Assembly (NCBI RefSeq): GCF_041153465.1
Contig: NZ_CP154858.1
Span: forward strand, 1,550,001 to 1,614,000
Length of the DNA: 64,000 nucleotides
From: Thermohahella caldifontis
GTDB taxonomy: Bacteria > Pseudomonadota > Gammaproteobacteria > Pseudomonadales > Oleiphilaceae
Direction: 5' to 3'
The notes beneath the pieces were generated by a model. It was given only the letters and a program-made list of their open reading frames with translations, did not search any database and had not been told where the DNA came from. This document shows, one piece after another, positions 1-8,587 of this stretch; the first letter of the stretch is position 1, and the number at the start of each line of letters is the position of its first letter. The position numbers and the translations under genes were made by a program.

Positions 1-340
1 CCGCGACTGCGCCCCCCAGCCAGCCCAGCCAGCCGGATCTGACCTCGGTCGGTACGCTGTCCGGCAATGCCGTCGCTGCAGGCGCCGCCCGGATCGGCGC
101 CTCCCTGCCGGCAGCCGGTTCATCCTCGCCATCAAGAGCCGCGTGAATGCCCGCCAGCAGATCTACCGTTGCCCAATCAGACTCTTCTTCCCGCAAAACG
201 GCACGCACCTGATGGTACCGGGACCAGGTCGCCTGCAAGGCCTCCTGATCGCCCTGCATCAGCATGCGGCGGACTTCCAGCTCGGTGGCTTCATCATCCA
301 TCAGCGCAGACAGGGTTTCTTTCATGCGTTCATCACTCAT
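1..340 (-). CDS. rseA: Anti-sigma-E factor RseA, N-terminal part (cut by window edge)
   Basis: Reading leftward from an ATG at 340 gives an uncut frame to the window edge, about 113 codons, starting MSDERMKETLSALMDDEATE. This is the typical RseA N-terminus, a small cytoplasmic domain that binds and inhibits sigma-E; the membrane segment and periplasmic part lie beyond the window. The ATG overlaps the rpoE stop codon (ATGA arrangement), as expected for translational coupling of the sigma factor with its inhibitor. The family call rests on the N-terminal sequence plus the rpoE context. The last visible residues (about WLGWLGGA) may be the approach to the membrane segment. Confidence 0.88.
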   Translation of the reverse strand, partial: MSDERMKETLSALMDDEATELEVRRMLMQGDQEALQATWSRYHQVRAVLREEESDWATVDLLAGIHAALDGEDEPAAGREAPIRAAPAATALPDSVPTEVRSGWLGWLGGAVA

Positions 341-960
341 AGCGAATGTCCTCCCGGTACGGGACGCTGTCCCTCGTCGGATAACAGGGGCGCGATGGCC
401 TTGTCCACCGCCTCACGGGCCCGGAAAATGCGCGATCGCACCGTACCCACCGGACACCCCATGATGTTTGAAATATCTTCATAGCTCATGCCATCGAACT
501 CCCTCAGGGTCAATGCCACGCGCAGCTCCTCCGGCAAGGCGGCGAGGGCCTCGTGAATGGCGCGCCTGAGCTGGTCCCGGCGCATGGCCGCTTCCGGACC
601 ATCGTGAGTTTTCAGTCCCTCGCTGCCGCTGTAGTGCATGGCATCCCCCGCATCCACATCCGTGCCGGGCGGCCTCCGGCCTGCCGCGGCAAGATGATTC
701 TTGGCCGTATTGGCAGCAATCCGGTACAGCCAGGTATAGAATCCGCTGTCTCCCCGGAACCCGGGCAGCGCCCGGTAGGCCTTGATGAACGCCTCCTGCG
801 CCACATCCATGACCTCATGCGGATCCTGAATGAAGCGTGCGATCAGCGCCATGATCCGGCTCTGATACTTGCGCACCAGCAGATCAAAGGCCCGGCGGTC
901 TCCCTTCTGCGCACGCATGACCAGTTGCTCGTCAGTGGGCGAATGCACTGTTTCCGTCAC
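337..960 (-). CDS. rpoE: RNA polymerase sigma-E factor (ECF family)
   Basis: A 207-residue ECF sigma factor directing the envelope-stress regulon. Region 2 is seen as DEQLVMRAQKGDRRAFDLLV followed by the -10 recognition helix (VMDVAQEAFIKAYRAL and FYTWLYRIAANTAKNHL); region 4 carries the helix-turn-helix YEDISNIMGCPVGTVRSRI. The GTG at 960 is chosen because GGGAGA lies six bases upstream and it gives the usual RpoE length; the frame is open to 1020 but that part is not conserved. It is divergent from nadB and overlaps rseA, the classical gammaproteobacterial order. A sigma-E type promoter lies upstream, so the gene is probably autoregulated. Confidence 0.96.
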   Translation of the reverse strand: MTETVHSPTDEQLVMRAQKGDRRAFDLLVRKYQSRIMALIARFIQDPHEVMDVAQEAFIKAYRALPGFRGDSGFYTWLYRIAANTAKNHLAAAGRRPPGTDVDAGDAMHYSGSEGLKTHDGPEAAMRRDQLRRAIHEALAALPEELRVALTLREFDGMSYEDISNIMGCPVGTVRSRIFRAREAVDKAIAPLLSDEGQRPVPGGHSL

Positions 961-1053
961 ATGGTCTCTCCCGGTGCGCAGATTCGTATTCAGATACACG
1001 ACCCGGCTGGTTGCAGGCATTTCCCCTCACTCCCGATTCATCACTCGTGGAGG

Positions 1054-1081
1054 TTTGACCCGCTTTTCCGCGCCAGGTTCC
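1054..1081 (-). promoter_or_regulatory. Sigma-E type promoter of rpoE-rseA
   Basis: On the minus strand GGAACCT (1075-1081) is followed after exactly 16 bases by TCAAA (1054-1058). This matches the sigma-E consensus GGAACTT-N16-TCAAA/TCTGA closely and lies about 95 bases upstream of the rpoE start, so it implies autoregulation. Confidence 0.8.
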
Positions 1082-1165
1082 CCGGCATTTCACTTCCGGG
1101 GCTTGTTCACAGCTTTGCGAGTGATAGTATACCGCAATTGATTGACAACGCCTGCACGGACACTC

Positions 1166-2782
1166 ATGACCGACTCTCTGGATTTCGACGTACTGATCAT
1201 CGGCAGCGGTGCCGCCGGACTGACCACGGCACTGAACCTGCCAACAGATGCCCGGATTGCCGTGGTCTCCAAGTCCAGCTTGGCCAGCGGCGCCACACTC
1301 TGGGCACAGGGCGGCATTGCGGCGGTACTGGATGACCGGGACAGCCTCGAGGCGCACATTCAGGACACGTTGCGTGCAGGTGCCGGACTCTGTCATGAAG
1401 ATGCCGTGCGCTTTACGGTTGAGCATGGCCGGGAAGCCATCGAGTGGCTGATCAGCCAGGGGGTGGACTTCACCCGAGACGAGTCCGACAACAATGGTCT
1501 GGGTTACCACCTCACCCGTGAGGGCGGACACAGTCACCGCCGGATCATCCATGCGGCGGACGCCACCGGCCGGGCCGTCTCCAACACCCTCGTGGACCGG
1601 GTTCAGGAGGCCCCCCACATCACCCTGCTGGAGTACCGCACCTGTGTGGATCTCATCACCCACGCCAAACTGTATCTGCCCGGCAACCGCGTGGCAGGCG
1701 CCTATCTTTACAACCGTCGCACCGGCAAGGTGGAAACCGTCAGGGCACGCTTCGTGGTGCTCGCCACCGGCGGCGCCAGCAGCGTTTACCTGTATGCCAG
1801 CAACCCGGAGGTAGCCACGGGAGACGGGATTGCCATGGCCTGGCGGGCCGGCTGCCGGGTGGCCAACATGGAATTCAACCAGTTCCATCCCACTTGTCTT
1901 TACCACCCGGATGCCCGCTCGGTGCTGATATCCGAGGCGGTCAGGGGCGAAGGCGGCGTGCTCCGGCTCCCCAACGGGGAGCGCTTCATGGCGCGCTTTG
2001 ACGAGCGGCTGGAGCTGGCCCCGCGCGATATCGTGGCCCGCGCCATTGACCATGAAATGAAGCGGCTGGGCGCCGACTGCCTGTATCTGGACATCTCCCA
2101 CAAGCCGACAGACTTCATCAAGAGCCACTTCCCGACGATCTATGAAACCTGCCTGGAGTACGGGATCGACATGACGAAGGAGCCGATCCCCATCGTTCCG
2201 GCGGCCCATTACACCTGTGGCGGCGTGATGACCAACCTGAAGGGTCAGACCGATCTGCCCTACCTGTACGCCGTGGGTGAAACCGCCTTCACGGGACTGC
2301 ACGGCGCCAACCGCATGGCCAGCAATTCCATTCTCGAGTGCCTGGTGTTCGGTAAGGCCTGTGCCGAGGACATTGCTGCACGCCTGAACCGGGTGCCGGA
2401 AACACCCCCTCTGCCCGACTGGGATGAATCTCAGGTGACCGATTCGGATGAAGACGTGGTCATCTCCCACAACTGGGACGAGATCCGCCGCTTCATGTGG
2501 GACTACGTGGGCATTGTGCGCACCAACAAGCGGCTGCAGCGCGCCAAGCACCGGATCGACCTGCTGCAGCAGGAAATTCGTGACTACTACAGCAACTACC
2601 GTGTCGGCAATGACCTGCTGGAGCTGCGCAACCTGGCCGTGGTGGCCGATCTCATGATCTGCTCGGCCATCGCCCGCAAGGAAAGCCGCGGCCTGCACTA
2701 CACCCTGGATTACCCGGGCACCAGTGACCGCCCGCAGGACACCATTCTGACCCCGATCAACCATACCCGCGATGCGTGGTAA
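1166..2782 (+). CDS. nadB: L-aspartate oxidase (quinolinate synthesis, NAD biosynthesis)
   Basis: A 538-residue flavoprotein that oxidises L-aspartate to iminoaspartate, the first step of de novo NAD synthesis. The FAD-binding motif DVLIIGSGAAGLTTALNLP is at residues 8-26, and the succinate-dehydrogenase-like signatures HLTREGGHSHRRIIHAADATG, EFNQFHPTCLY and GLHGANRMASNSILECLVFG follow. The C-terminal helical domain is intact and length matches the family (about 540). The ATG at 1166 fits the family start; an upstream TTG at 1142 would add eight unconserved residues. It is divergent from rpoE. nadE, the last NAD enzyme, is in the same window at 60.7 kb but unlinked. Confidence 0.97.
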   Translation: MTDSLDFDVLIIGSGAAGLTTALNLPTDARIAVVSKSSLASGATLWAQGGIAAVLDDRDSLEAHIQDTLRAGAGLCHEDAVRFTVEHGREAIEWLISQGVDFTRDESDNNGLGYHLTREGGHSHRRIIHAADATGRAVSNTLVDRVQEAPHITLLEYRTCVDLITHAKLYLPGNRVAGAYLYNRRTGKVETVRARFVVLATGGASSVYLYASNPEVATGDGIAMAWRAGCRVANMEFNQFHPTCLYHPDARSVLISEAVRGEGGVLRLPNGERFMARFDERLELAPRDIVARAIDHEMKRLGADCLYLDISHKPTDFIKSHFPTIYETCLEYGIDMTKEPIPIVPAAHYTCGGVMTNLKGQTDLPYLYAVGETAFTGLHGANRMASNSILECLVFGKACAEDIAARLNRVPETPPLPDWDESQVTDSDEDVVISHNWDEIRRFMWDYVGIVRTNKRLQRAKHRIDLLQQEIRDYYSNYRVGNDLLELRNLAVVADLMICSAIARKESRGLHYTLDYPGTSDRPQDTILTPINHTRDAW

Positions 2783-2797
2783 CAGCGGAGAAATGTC

Positions 2798-3058
2798 ATG
2801 ACAACCCAAGAAGATCTGGTCTACAAGCGACTGCGCTGGCACAGCCGCCGCGGCATGCTGGAACTGGATGTCCTGCTGATTCCCTTTCTGGAAGAAGCGT
2901 ATCCGTCGCTGCCCGAGGATGACCAGGCCAGGTACCGCAAGCTGCTGGAGTGCGAGGACACGGATCTCTTCCACTGGTTCATGCAGAAGGGAGAGCCGGA
3001 CGATCCCGATCTGAAGCGCATCGTCAGGATCATCCTGGATCGTGTTCAACCCGATTGA
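2798..3058 (+). CDS. sdhE: FAD assembly factor SdhE
   Basis: An 86-residue all-helical protein that promotes covalent flavinylation of succinate dehydrogenase and fumarate reductase. The conserved RGxxE motif is seen in SRRGMLELDVLLIPFLEEAY near residue 18, followed by the typical acidic helix and the DLFHWFMQKGEPDD segment. It begins 15 bases after nadB and overlaps the following YgfX-like gene by 17 bases. Placement after nadB, itself a homologue of the SdhA flavoprotein, and beside ygfX and ygfZ is common in gammaproteobacteria. Confidence 0.95.
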   Translation: MTTQEDLVYKRLRWHSRRGMLELDVLLIPFLEEAYPSLPEDDQARYRKLLECEDTDLFHWFMQKGEPDDPDLKRIVRIILDRVQPD

Positions 3059-3488
3059 ATTACCCGTTTTCGCCTCGCGCCAGCTCACGGCCTCGGGCCT
3101 GCTGATCTGGCTGACCATGGTGGCCGGCGTGGTCCAGACCAGCCTTGCGCTCTGGGCTCAGGCCGCACTGGTCGTGCTGGGCACCCTTCCGCTCCTTTCC
3201 GTGATATGGCATCAGGGATTTCAGGCCAGCCCGCGGAGCATCACGCACGTTCAGTATCTCTGGCATGACGGCACCCATTACGCCATCCTCAGTACGCGGT
3301 CCGGCCGGCAAATCAATGCCCGCGTGCATCCGGACACACGCATCCTGGGAACCTGGGTCATACTGCTGACCCACCACCCTCGCCACCAGATCATCCTGCA
3401 TCCCGGCAATACGGATGTTGACGCTTTACGGCGCTTGCGGGTAGCCTTGCGCTTCCAACCGGGAGGGGAAGACCATGTTCGTGCGTAA
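3042..3488 (+). CDS. YgfX-like membrane protein
   Basis: A 148-residue protein starting at a GTG inside the 3' end of sdhE. Two adjacent hydrophobic segments (about residues 15-35 and 38-58, within LTASGLLIWLTMVAGVV and AALVVLGTLPLLSVIW) are followed by a soluble beta-rich tail. This architecture and the position next to sdhE match YgfX (CptA in E. coli, described as a toxin-like inner-membrane partner of the SdhE homologue). Sequence similarity is weak, as is usual for this family, so the call leans on topology and context. It overlaps ygfZ by 14 bases, indicating one transcriptional unit. Confidence 0.7.
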   Translation: MFNPIELPVFASRQLTASGLLIWLTMVAGVVQTSLALWAQAALVVLGTLPLLSVIWHQGFQASPRSITHVQYLWHDGTHYAILSTRSGRQINARVHPDTRILGTWVILLTHHPRHQIILHPGNTDVDALRRLRVALRFQPGGEDHVRA

Positions 3489-4275
3489 CGATCTCACTGC
3501 GCTCACACTTGAAGGACCGGATACTCAACGCTTTCTGCAGGGACAGCTGACCTGTGATGTCAACGCGCTGGCACCCGGCCAGTCAGTCTGGGGCGGCTGC
3601 TGCACGCCCAAGGGGCGTCTGGTGGCCACCTTCCTGCTGGCCCGAACCGGCGAGCACCAGTTCGTGCTTGTCGTGCCTGACAGCATGACGGACCTCCTTC
3701 AGGCCCACCTGAACAAGTACCGGGTATTCTTCAAGACCAACTGGCAGACCACCACCTGGAACCTGGTCTGCACCGACGCGGACACCCAGCCACCGGCGAG
3801 CGGAACATCCCTGCCCGCACCCGGTGGCTGGTCACAATGCCTGCAAGCCGCCAATGGCCTGCCGGAAGTGCCCGAAGACGTCCTCGCCCGGCTGCAGGTT
3901 GCGGAAATCAGGGCCGGGTTTCCGGTCATCCTGCCGGCCACCACGGAGCTGTTCCTGCCGCAAGCCGTGGGCCTGGACCACCTGGGCGGCGTCAGTTTCA
4001 GCAAGGGTTGCTACACGGGACAGGAAGTGGTTGCCCGGGCACGCTACCGGGGCAAGGTCAAGAAGGCCCTCTATGTCCTGCAGACGGATGCGCCCTGCGA
4101 CCCCGGAGCACGCATCGCCGGTGACAGGGATGAGGCCTGGGGTACCGTATTGCGCTCAGCCGAAGCGGATGGCATCACATGGACTCAGGCGGTGCTCGAC
4201 CGGCCCCCTGAAGGCGTGGCGCTCCGGGCCGGCAATGCACGGGTAATCGACTGTCAGCCCGCCCCCGGTCAGTAA
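3475..4275 (+). CDS. ygfZ: Folate-binding Fe-S cluster maintenance protein YgfZ
   Basis: A 266-residue tetrahydrofolate-binding protein of the GcvT-like fold, needed for repair or assembly of certain iron-sulfur enzymes. The diagnostic K-G-C-Y-x-G-Q-E motif is present in FSKGCYTGQEVVARARYRGK near residue 180. The N-terminus (LEGPDTQRFLQGQLTCDVN) is typical of the family. It overlaps the upstream YgfX-like gene, so nadB-sdhE-ygfX-ygfZ look like one operon. A short inverted repeat CTGCTA/TAGCAG at 4305-4322 lies just downstream. Confidence 0.95.
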   Translation: MFVRNDLTALTLEGPDTQRFLQGQLTCDVNALAPGQSVWGGCCTPKGRLVATFLLARTGEHQFVLVVPDSMTDLLQAHLNKYRVFFKTNWQTTTWNLVCTDADTQPPASGTSLPAPGGWSQCLQAANGLPEVPEDVLARLQVAEIRAGFPVILPATTELFLPQAVGLDHLGGVSFSKGCYTGQEVVARARYRGKVKKALYVLQTDAPCDPGARIAGDRDEAWGTVLRSAEADGITWTQAVLDRPPEGVALRAGNARVIDCQPAPGQ

Positions 4276-4351
4276 CGAATTTCAACAGCAAATGCACACT
4301 CCATCTGCTATAACTGTAGCAGTGACTTGATACCCAACTCAGGATGCCTGC

Positions 4352-5191
4352 ATGTCTGCTGAACTGATTCAGAAAATCCGGACTGACATTATCGAAGCCA
4401 TCAAGGCAGATCGCCTCGTGCTGCCGACACTGCCGGAGGTGGCCCTCAGGATCAAGGAAACGGCGGAAGATCCGGAGGCGTCCGTCGCCGAACTGGCCAG
4501 CATCATCAGTTCCGATGCCGCCATGACGGCCCGCATCATCCGGGTCTGCAACAGCCCGCTGTTTCGCGGCAGCCGTGAAATCACCAGCCTGAACATGGCC
4601 GTCAGTCGTCTGGGCATGGAGTATGCCGCCAACCTGGCCATCGGACTGGCCATGGAGCAGATGTTCCAGGCCACCACAGACATGATTGACCGCCGCATGC
4701 GCGAAATCTGGCAGACCAGCACGGAAGTGGCCGGCATGGCCAACGTCCTTGCCCAGCGCTACACGCGCCTGAAACCCGATCAGGCCACACTGGCGGGGCT
4801 GGTTCATTACATCGGGGCCCTGCCGGTGCTCGCGTACATCGAGGAAAATTCCATTGCCATCAACAATGTCATTCTGGACAACCTGATTGACACCCTGCAT
4901 CCGGCCATCGGCGTGCGGATCCTGCGCACCTGGGACTTCCCGGAAGAGATCCAGATCGTGCCCAAGGCACACCTGGACTTCAAACGGGAGCGCCCCGAGG
5001 CGGATTATGCGGATGTGGTCATGGTGGCCAAGCTGCAACGGGTCGCCGGGACCGACCACCGCTGGACGAAGCTGGACTGGAACGAAATCAGCGCCTTCCG
5101 GCGCCTGGGCATTGATCCCAATGAGGTTCAGGGCGAGGCCGAGGATCTGACTGCCGAAATGGAAGCTGCCATGGCCCTGCTGAACGGCTGA
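4352..5191 (+). CDS. HDOD domain signalling protein
   Basis: A 279-residue single-domain HDOD protein. The domain spans about residues 20-215: LVLPTLPEVALRIKETAEDP is the characteristic N-terminal helix, then LASIISSDAAMTARIIRVCN and a degenerate HD region. HDOD domains are HD-phosphohydrolase relatives lacking catalytic residues and act as regulatory or scaffold proteins in signalling and motility. No partner domain is fused. The start has only a weak ribosome-binding site. The stop codon TGA directly abuts the stop of the convergent ung gene (TGATCA, 5189-5194), leaving no intergenic space. Confidence 0.9.
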   Translation: MSAELIQKIRTDIIEAIKADRLVLPTLPEVALRIKETAEDPEASVAELASIISSDAAMTARIIRVCNSPLFRGSREITSLNMAVSRLGMEYAANLAIGLAMEQMFQATTDMIDRRMREIWQTSTEVAGMANVLAQRYTRLKPDQATLAGLVHYIGALPVLAYIEENSIAINNVILDNLIDTLHPAIGVRILRTWDFPEEIQIVPKAHLDFKRERPEADYADVVMVAKLQRVAGTDHRWTKLDWNEISAFRRLGIDPNEVQGEAEDLTAEMEAAMALLNG

Positions 5192-5896
5192 TCAGTCCGG
5201 CAGCTGCCAGTCAATCGCCGGCATGCCGCGGGACTGAAGCCAGGCATTGGTCTTCGAAAAGTGCCGGCACCCCAGAAATCCCCGGTGTGCCGAAAGGGGT
5301 GACGGGTGGGGCGCACGCAGTACCAGATGCCGCGACGTATCCACCCGCGCCCCCTTCTTCTGGGCGTGACTGCCCCAGAGCAGGAAGACCAGCCCCTCAC
5401 GCTCCCGGTTCAGATGATCAATCACCTTGTCCGTGAACAGCTCCCACCCCCGGCCCTGGTGCGCACCGGCCTTGCCCTGCTCCACCGTCAGCACTGCATT
5501 GAGCAGCAGAACTCCCTGCGCGGCCCAGTGACTCAGGCAACCGTGGGACGGCTGCGGAATGCCCAGATCTGCCTGCAATTCCTTGAAAATATTGACCAGA
5601 CTGGGCGGAGGCTGAATTCCCTTCTGAACGGAGAAGCACAGACCATGGGCCTGCCCGGGCCCGTGATACGGATCCTGCCCCAGAATCACGACACGCACCT
5701 GATCAAAGGGCGTACTGTTGAGCGCATTGAAACAACATTCCCGCGGCGGATAAATCACCTTGCCGGCACGACTCTCGGCGGCCAGAAAGGCCGCCAGCTG
5801 CGCCATGTAGGGCGCCTCGAACTCAGGTTCGAGACGCTCGCGCCAGCCCGTGCCGGGCTGCAGGGATTCAAACAGCCAGGCGGTGACCCGGTCCAT
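5192..5896 (-). CDS. ung: Uracil-DNA glycosylase
   Basis: A 234-residue family-1 uracil-DNA glycosylase that removes uracil from DNA in base excision repair. Motif A with the catalytic aspartate is seen in VVILGQDPYHGPGQAHG near residue 70, and the leucine-loop motif HPSPLSAHRGFLG near residue 195. The ATG shares one base with the lysS stop codon (TGATG), so translation is probably coupled to lysS. It is the last gene of the leftward run from hom and is tail to tail with the HDOD gene. Confidence 0.97.
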   Translation of the reverse strand: MDRVTAWLFESLQPGTGWRERLEPEFEAPYMAQLAAFLAAESRAGKVIYPPRECCFNALNSTPFDQVRVVILGQDPYHGPGQAHGLCFSVQKGIQPPPSLVNIFKELQADLGIPQPSHGCLSHWAAQGVLLLNAVLTVEQGKAGAHQGRGWELFTDKVIDHLNREREGLVFLLWGSHAQKKGARVDTSRHLVLRAPHPSPLSAHRGFLGCRHFSKTNAWLQSRGMPAIDWQLPD

Positions 5897-7425
5897 CAGC
5901 CGTCCTTGCGCGGACGCATGTGCGGGAACAGGATCACATCCCGGATGGAGGGCGAATTGGTCAGCAGCATGACCAGCCGGTCAATACCGATCCCCACGCC
6001 CGCCGTGGGCGGCATGCCGTGCTCCAGTGCGGTGATATAGTCCGCGTCAAAGAACATGGCCTCCTCGTCCCCCGCTTCCTTTTCAGCCACCTGCTTGCGG
6101 AATCGCTCGGCCTGATCTTCCGGATCGTTCAGCTCCGAGAAGCCGTTGGCCAGCTCGCGCCCGCCAACAAAGAACTCGAAGCGGTCGGTCACGAACGGGT
6201 TGGCGTCATTGCGCCGGGCCAGTGGCGAGACTTCGGTCGGATACTCGGTAATGAAGGTGGGCTGCATCAGACGGTGTTCAACCGTCTTCTCGAAGATCTC
6301 GATCTGCACCTTGCCGAGGCCCCAGGTCTCCTTCAGCGGAATCCCCAGGCTTTCAGCAAACCTGCGCGCGCCCTCCGGATCCGAAAGCTGTTCTGCCGTG
6401 ATCTCCGGATTGAAGTGCAGGATGGACTCGAATACCGTCATGCGCCGGAACGGCTGTCCGAAATCATATTCGATGGTTTCGGCCTCATCTCCTTCTCCGA
6501 CGGTATTGACGAACCGGGTGTCGCCCAGGACTTCCTGTGCCACCGTGCGCAGCATCTCCTCGGTGAGGTTCATGGCGTCCTGATAGTCGGCATAGGCCTG
6601 GTAGAATTCCAGCATGGTGAATTCCGGATTGTGGCGGGTGGACAGCCCTTCGTTCCGGAAATTCCGGTTGATCTCGAACACGCGCTCGAAACCGCCCACC
6701 ACGAGGCGCTTGAGATAGAGCTCCGGCGCAATGCGCAGGTACATCTCGATATCCAGGGCATTGTGGTAGGTCACGAACGGACGTGCCGTGGCACCACCCG
6801 GAATCACCTGCAGCATGGGGGTTTCCGCCTCGATGAAATCACGCGCGGTCAGGAACCGGCGAATGGCCTCCACCGTGCGTGAACGGATCTGAAATGTACG
6901 CCGCGAATTCTCGTTGACGATCAGATCCAGATAGCGCTGACGGTAGCGCATTTCCGTATCGGTCAGCCCCTTGAACTTGTCCGGCAGCGGGCGAAGCGCC
7001 TTGGTCAGCAGACGTGCATCATCCATGTCCACATATAGATCGCCCTTGTTGGACTTGCTCAGGCGGCCTTCCGCGCCGACGATATCCCCCAGATCCCAGG
7101 TCTTGATCTGAGCCAGGGTCTCTTCCGGCAGGGCCTTCCGGTTGACGTAGAGCTGAATCTGCCCGGACATGTCCTGAATGACGATGAAGGCACCCCGGTT
7201 GCGCATGATACGCCCGGCCACCCGGACACGAATGCCACGGTCTTCCAGCTCTGCCTTGTCCATGCCGGCATACTTGCCCTGCAGCTCCGCACAGAGGGTG
7301 TCCCGCTTGAAGTCATTGGGGAATGCCTGCCCCTGCTCGCGCAGGGCCTTGAGCTTGGCCTTGCGTTCGGCAATCAGTCGGTTCTCTTCTTCTGTCAGCG
7401 CTGCTTGGGTCTTTTCGTTGCTCAT
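5896..7425 (-). CDS. lysS: Lysyl-tRNA synthetase (class II)
   Basis: A 509-residue class II LysRS that charges tRNA-Lys. The N-terminal OB-fold anticodon-binding domain (about residues 55-165) is followed by the catalytic core with motif 2 (FEINRNFRNEGLSTRHNPEF) and motif 3 (GVGIGIDRLVMLLT near the end). Length equals that of E. coli LysS (505). It lies 24 bases after prfB, and prfB-lysS adjacency is highly conserved in gammaproteobacteria. The start MSNEKTQAALTEEENRLIAE matches family practice. Confidence 0.98.
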   Translation of the reverse strand: MSNEKTQAALTEEENRLIAERKAKLKALREQGQAFPNDFKRDTLCAELQGKYAGMDKAELEDRGIRVRVAGRIMRNRGAFIVIQDMSGQIQLYVNRKALPEETLAQIKTWDLGDIVGAEGRLSKSNKGDLYVDMDDARLLTKALRPLPDKFKGLTDTEMRYRQRYLDLIVNENSRRTFQIRSRTVEAIRRFLTARDFIEAETPMLQVIPGGATARPFVTYHNALDIEMYLRIAPELYLKRLVVGGFERVFEINRNFRNEGLSTRHNPEFTMLEFYQAYADYQDAMNLTEEMLRTVAQEVLGDTRFVNTVGEGDEAETIEYDFGQPFRRMTVFESILHFNPEITAEQLSDPEGARRFAESLGIPLKETWGLGKVQIEIFEKTVEHRLMQPTFITEYPTEVSPLARRNDANPFVTDRFEFFVGGRELANGFSELNDPEDQAERFRKQVAEKEAGDEEAMFFDADYITALEHGMPPTAGVGIGIDRLVMLLTNSPSIRDVILFPHMRPRKDG

Positions 7426-7449
7426 CAGTCAGGTCATCTCACGTTAGGG

Positions 7450-8545
7450 TTACAGCCCTTTTTTCAGGCTGGCCTCGATGAAGGCATCCAGATCGCCGTC
7501 CAGAACGGCCTGTGTATTGCTGGTCTCGACGCCGGTACGCAGATCCTTGATCCGTGACTGGTCCAGCACATAGGAACGGATCTGGCTGCCCCAGCCGATA
7601 TCGGCCTTGGTCTCTTCCAGCGCCTGAGACGCTTCGCGCCGCTTCTGCATCTCCAGCTCGTACAGCTTGGCCTTGAGCTGTTTCATCGCCTGATCCTTGT
7701 TCTGGTGCTGGGATCGGCCACTCTGACACTGCACGACAATGCCCGTTGGGTTGTGCGTGATGCGGACAGCGGACTCCGTCCGGTTGACGTGCTGTCCTCC
7801 GGCACCCGAAGCGCGATAGACATCAATCCGCAGATCAGCCGGATTGATTTCAATTTCCACGCTGTCATCAATTTCCGGCGATACGAAGACGGAAGCAAAC
7901 GACGTATGGCGGCGATTTCCGGAATCGAACGGCGACTTGCGGACCAGGCGATGTACACCCGTTTCCGTACGCAGCCAGCCAAAGGCATACTCGCCCACCA
8001 CATGGATGGTGGCACTCTTGATGCCCGCCACTTCACCTTCGGAACATTCGATCAGTTCGGTCTTGAAGCCCCTGGATTCGCACCAGCGCAGATACATGCG
8101 CAACAGCATGTTGGCCCAGTCCTGCGCTTCCGTGCCGCCGGAACCGGCCTGAATATCGACATAGCAGTTGTTGGCATCCATTTCGCCGGAAAACATGCGA
8201 CGAAACTCGAGCTTCTCCACACGCTCTGCCAGCTCGGACAGCTCGGACTGGACATCACCGAGCATGGATTCGTCGCTTTCCTCGACGGCCATGTCCAGCA
8301 GCTCCTCCAGATCATCGAGCCCCTGGGTGACGGTATCCACGGTTTCAACAACCGCCTGCAGTGACGAGCGCTCGCGCCCCAGATCCTGGGCCCGCTCCGG
8401 ATTGTTCCAGACATCCGGGTCCTCAAGCTCGCGCTCGACCTCGGTCAGACGCTCTTTCTTGGTATCGTAGTCAAAGATACCCCCTAAGCGCTTCAATGCG
8501 CGCACGGAGATCCTTGATCTGGTTCACAATCGGATTGATTTCCAC
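7450..8545 (-). CDS. prfB: Peptide chain release factor 2, programmed +1 frameshift
   Basis: RF2 recognises UGA and UAA stop codons. Translation starts at a GTG (8545) preceded by GGGAG and reads VEINPIVNQIKDLRARIEAL, then meets an in-frame TGA at 8471-8473; the body continues in the +1 frame from GAC (8472) to 7450. The product is about 364 residues, against 365 in E. coli. The stop-recognition motif SPF (VRKSPFDSGNRRHTSF) and the GGQ hydrolysis motif (ASGAGGQHVNRTESAV) are intact. An unspliced reading would wrongly give a 351-residue protein starting at 8505. RF2 level adjusts its own synthesis through the frameshift. It lies between recJ and lysS. Confidence 0.97.
8470..8485 (-). promoter_or_regulatory. 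prfB +1 programmed frameshift site
   Basis: The minus strand reads AGGGGGTATCTTTGAC, the canonical RF2 recoding signal: an internal Shine-Dalgarno-like AGGGGG, the slippery CTT, the TGA stop and a following C. The ribosome shifts from CTT to TTT when RF2 is scarce. This matches the E. coli site as I recall it. Confidence 0.96.
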
Positions 8546-8587
8546 AGTCTGCTCCCAAAGAAGTTCAAGGGGCGCTATTTTAGCGCG

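Noticed and set aside
932..3118. A 728-codon open frame on the minus strand opposite nadB and sdhE
   Set aside because: It mirrors the codon structure of well-conserved nadB and sdhE on the other strand, has low-complexity composition and no recognisable domain; a high-GC antisense shadow.
5189..5194. TGATCA at the convergent HDOD and ung stops as a possible regulatory site
   Set aside because: It is explained by two adjacent stop codons on opposite strands.
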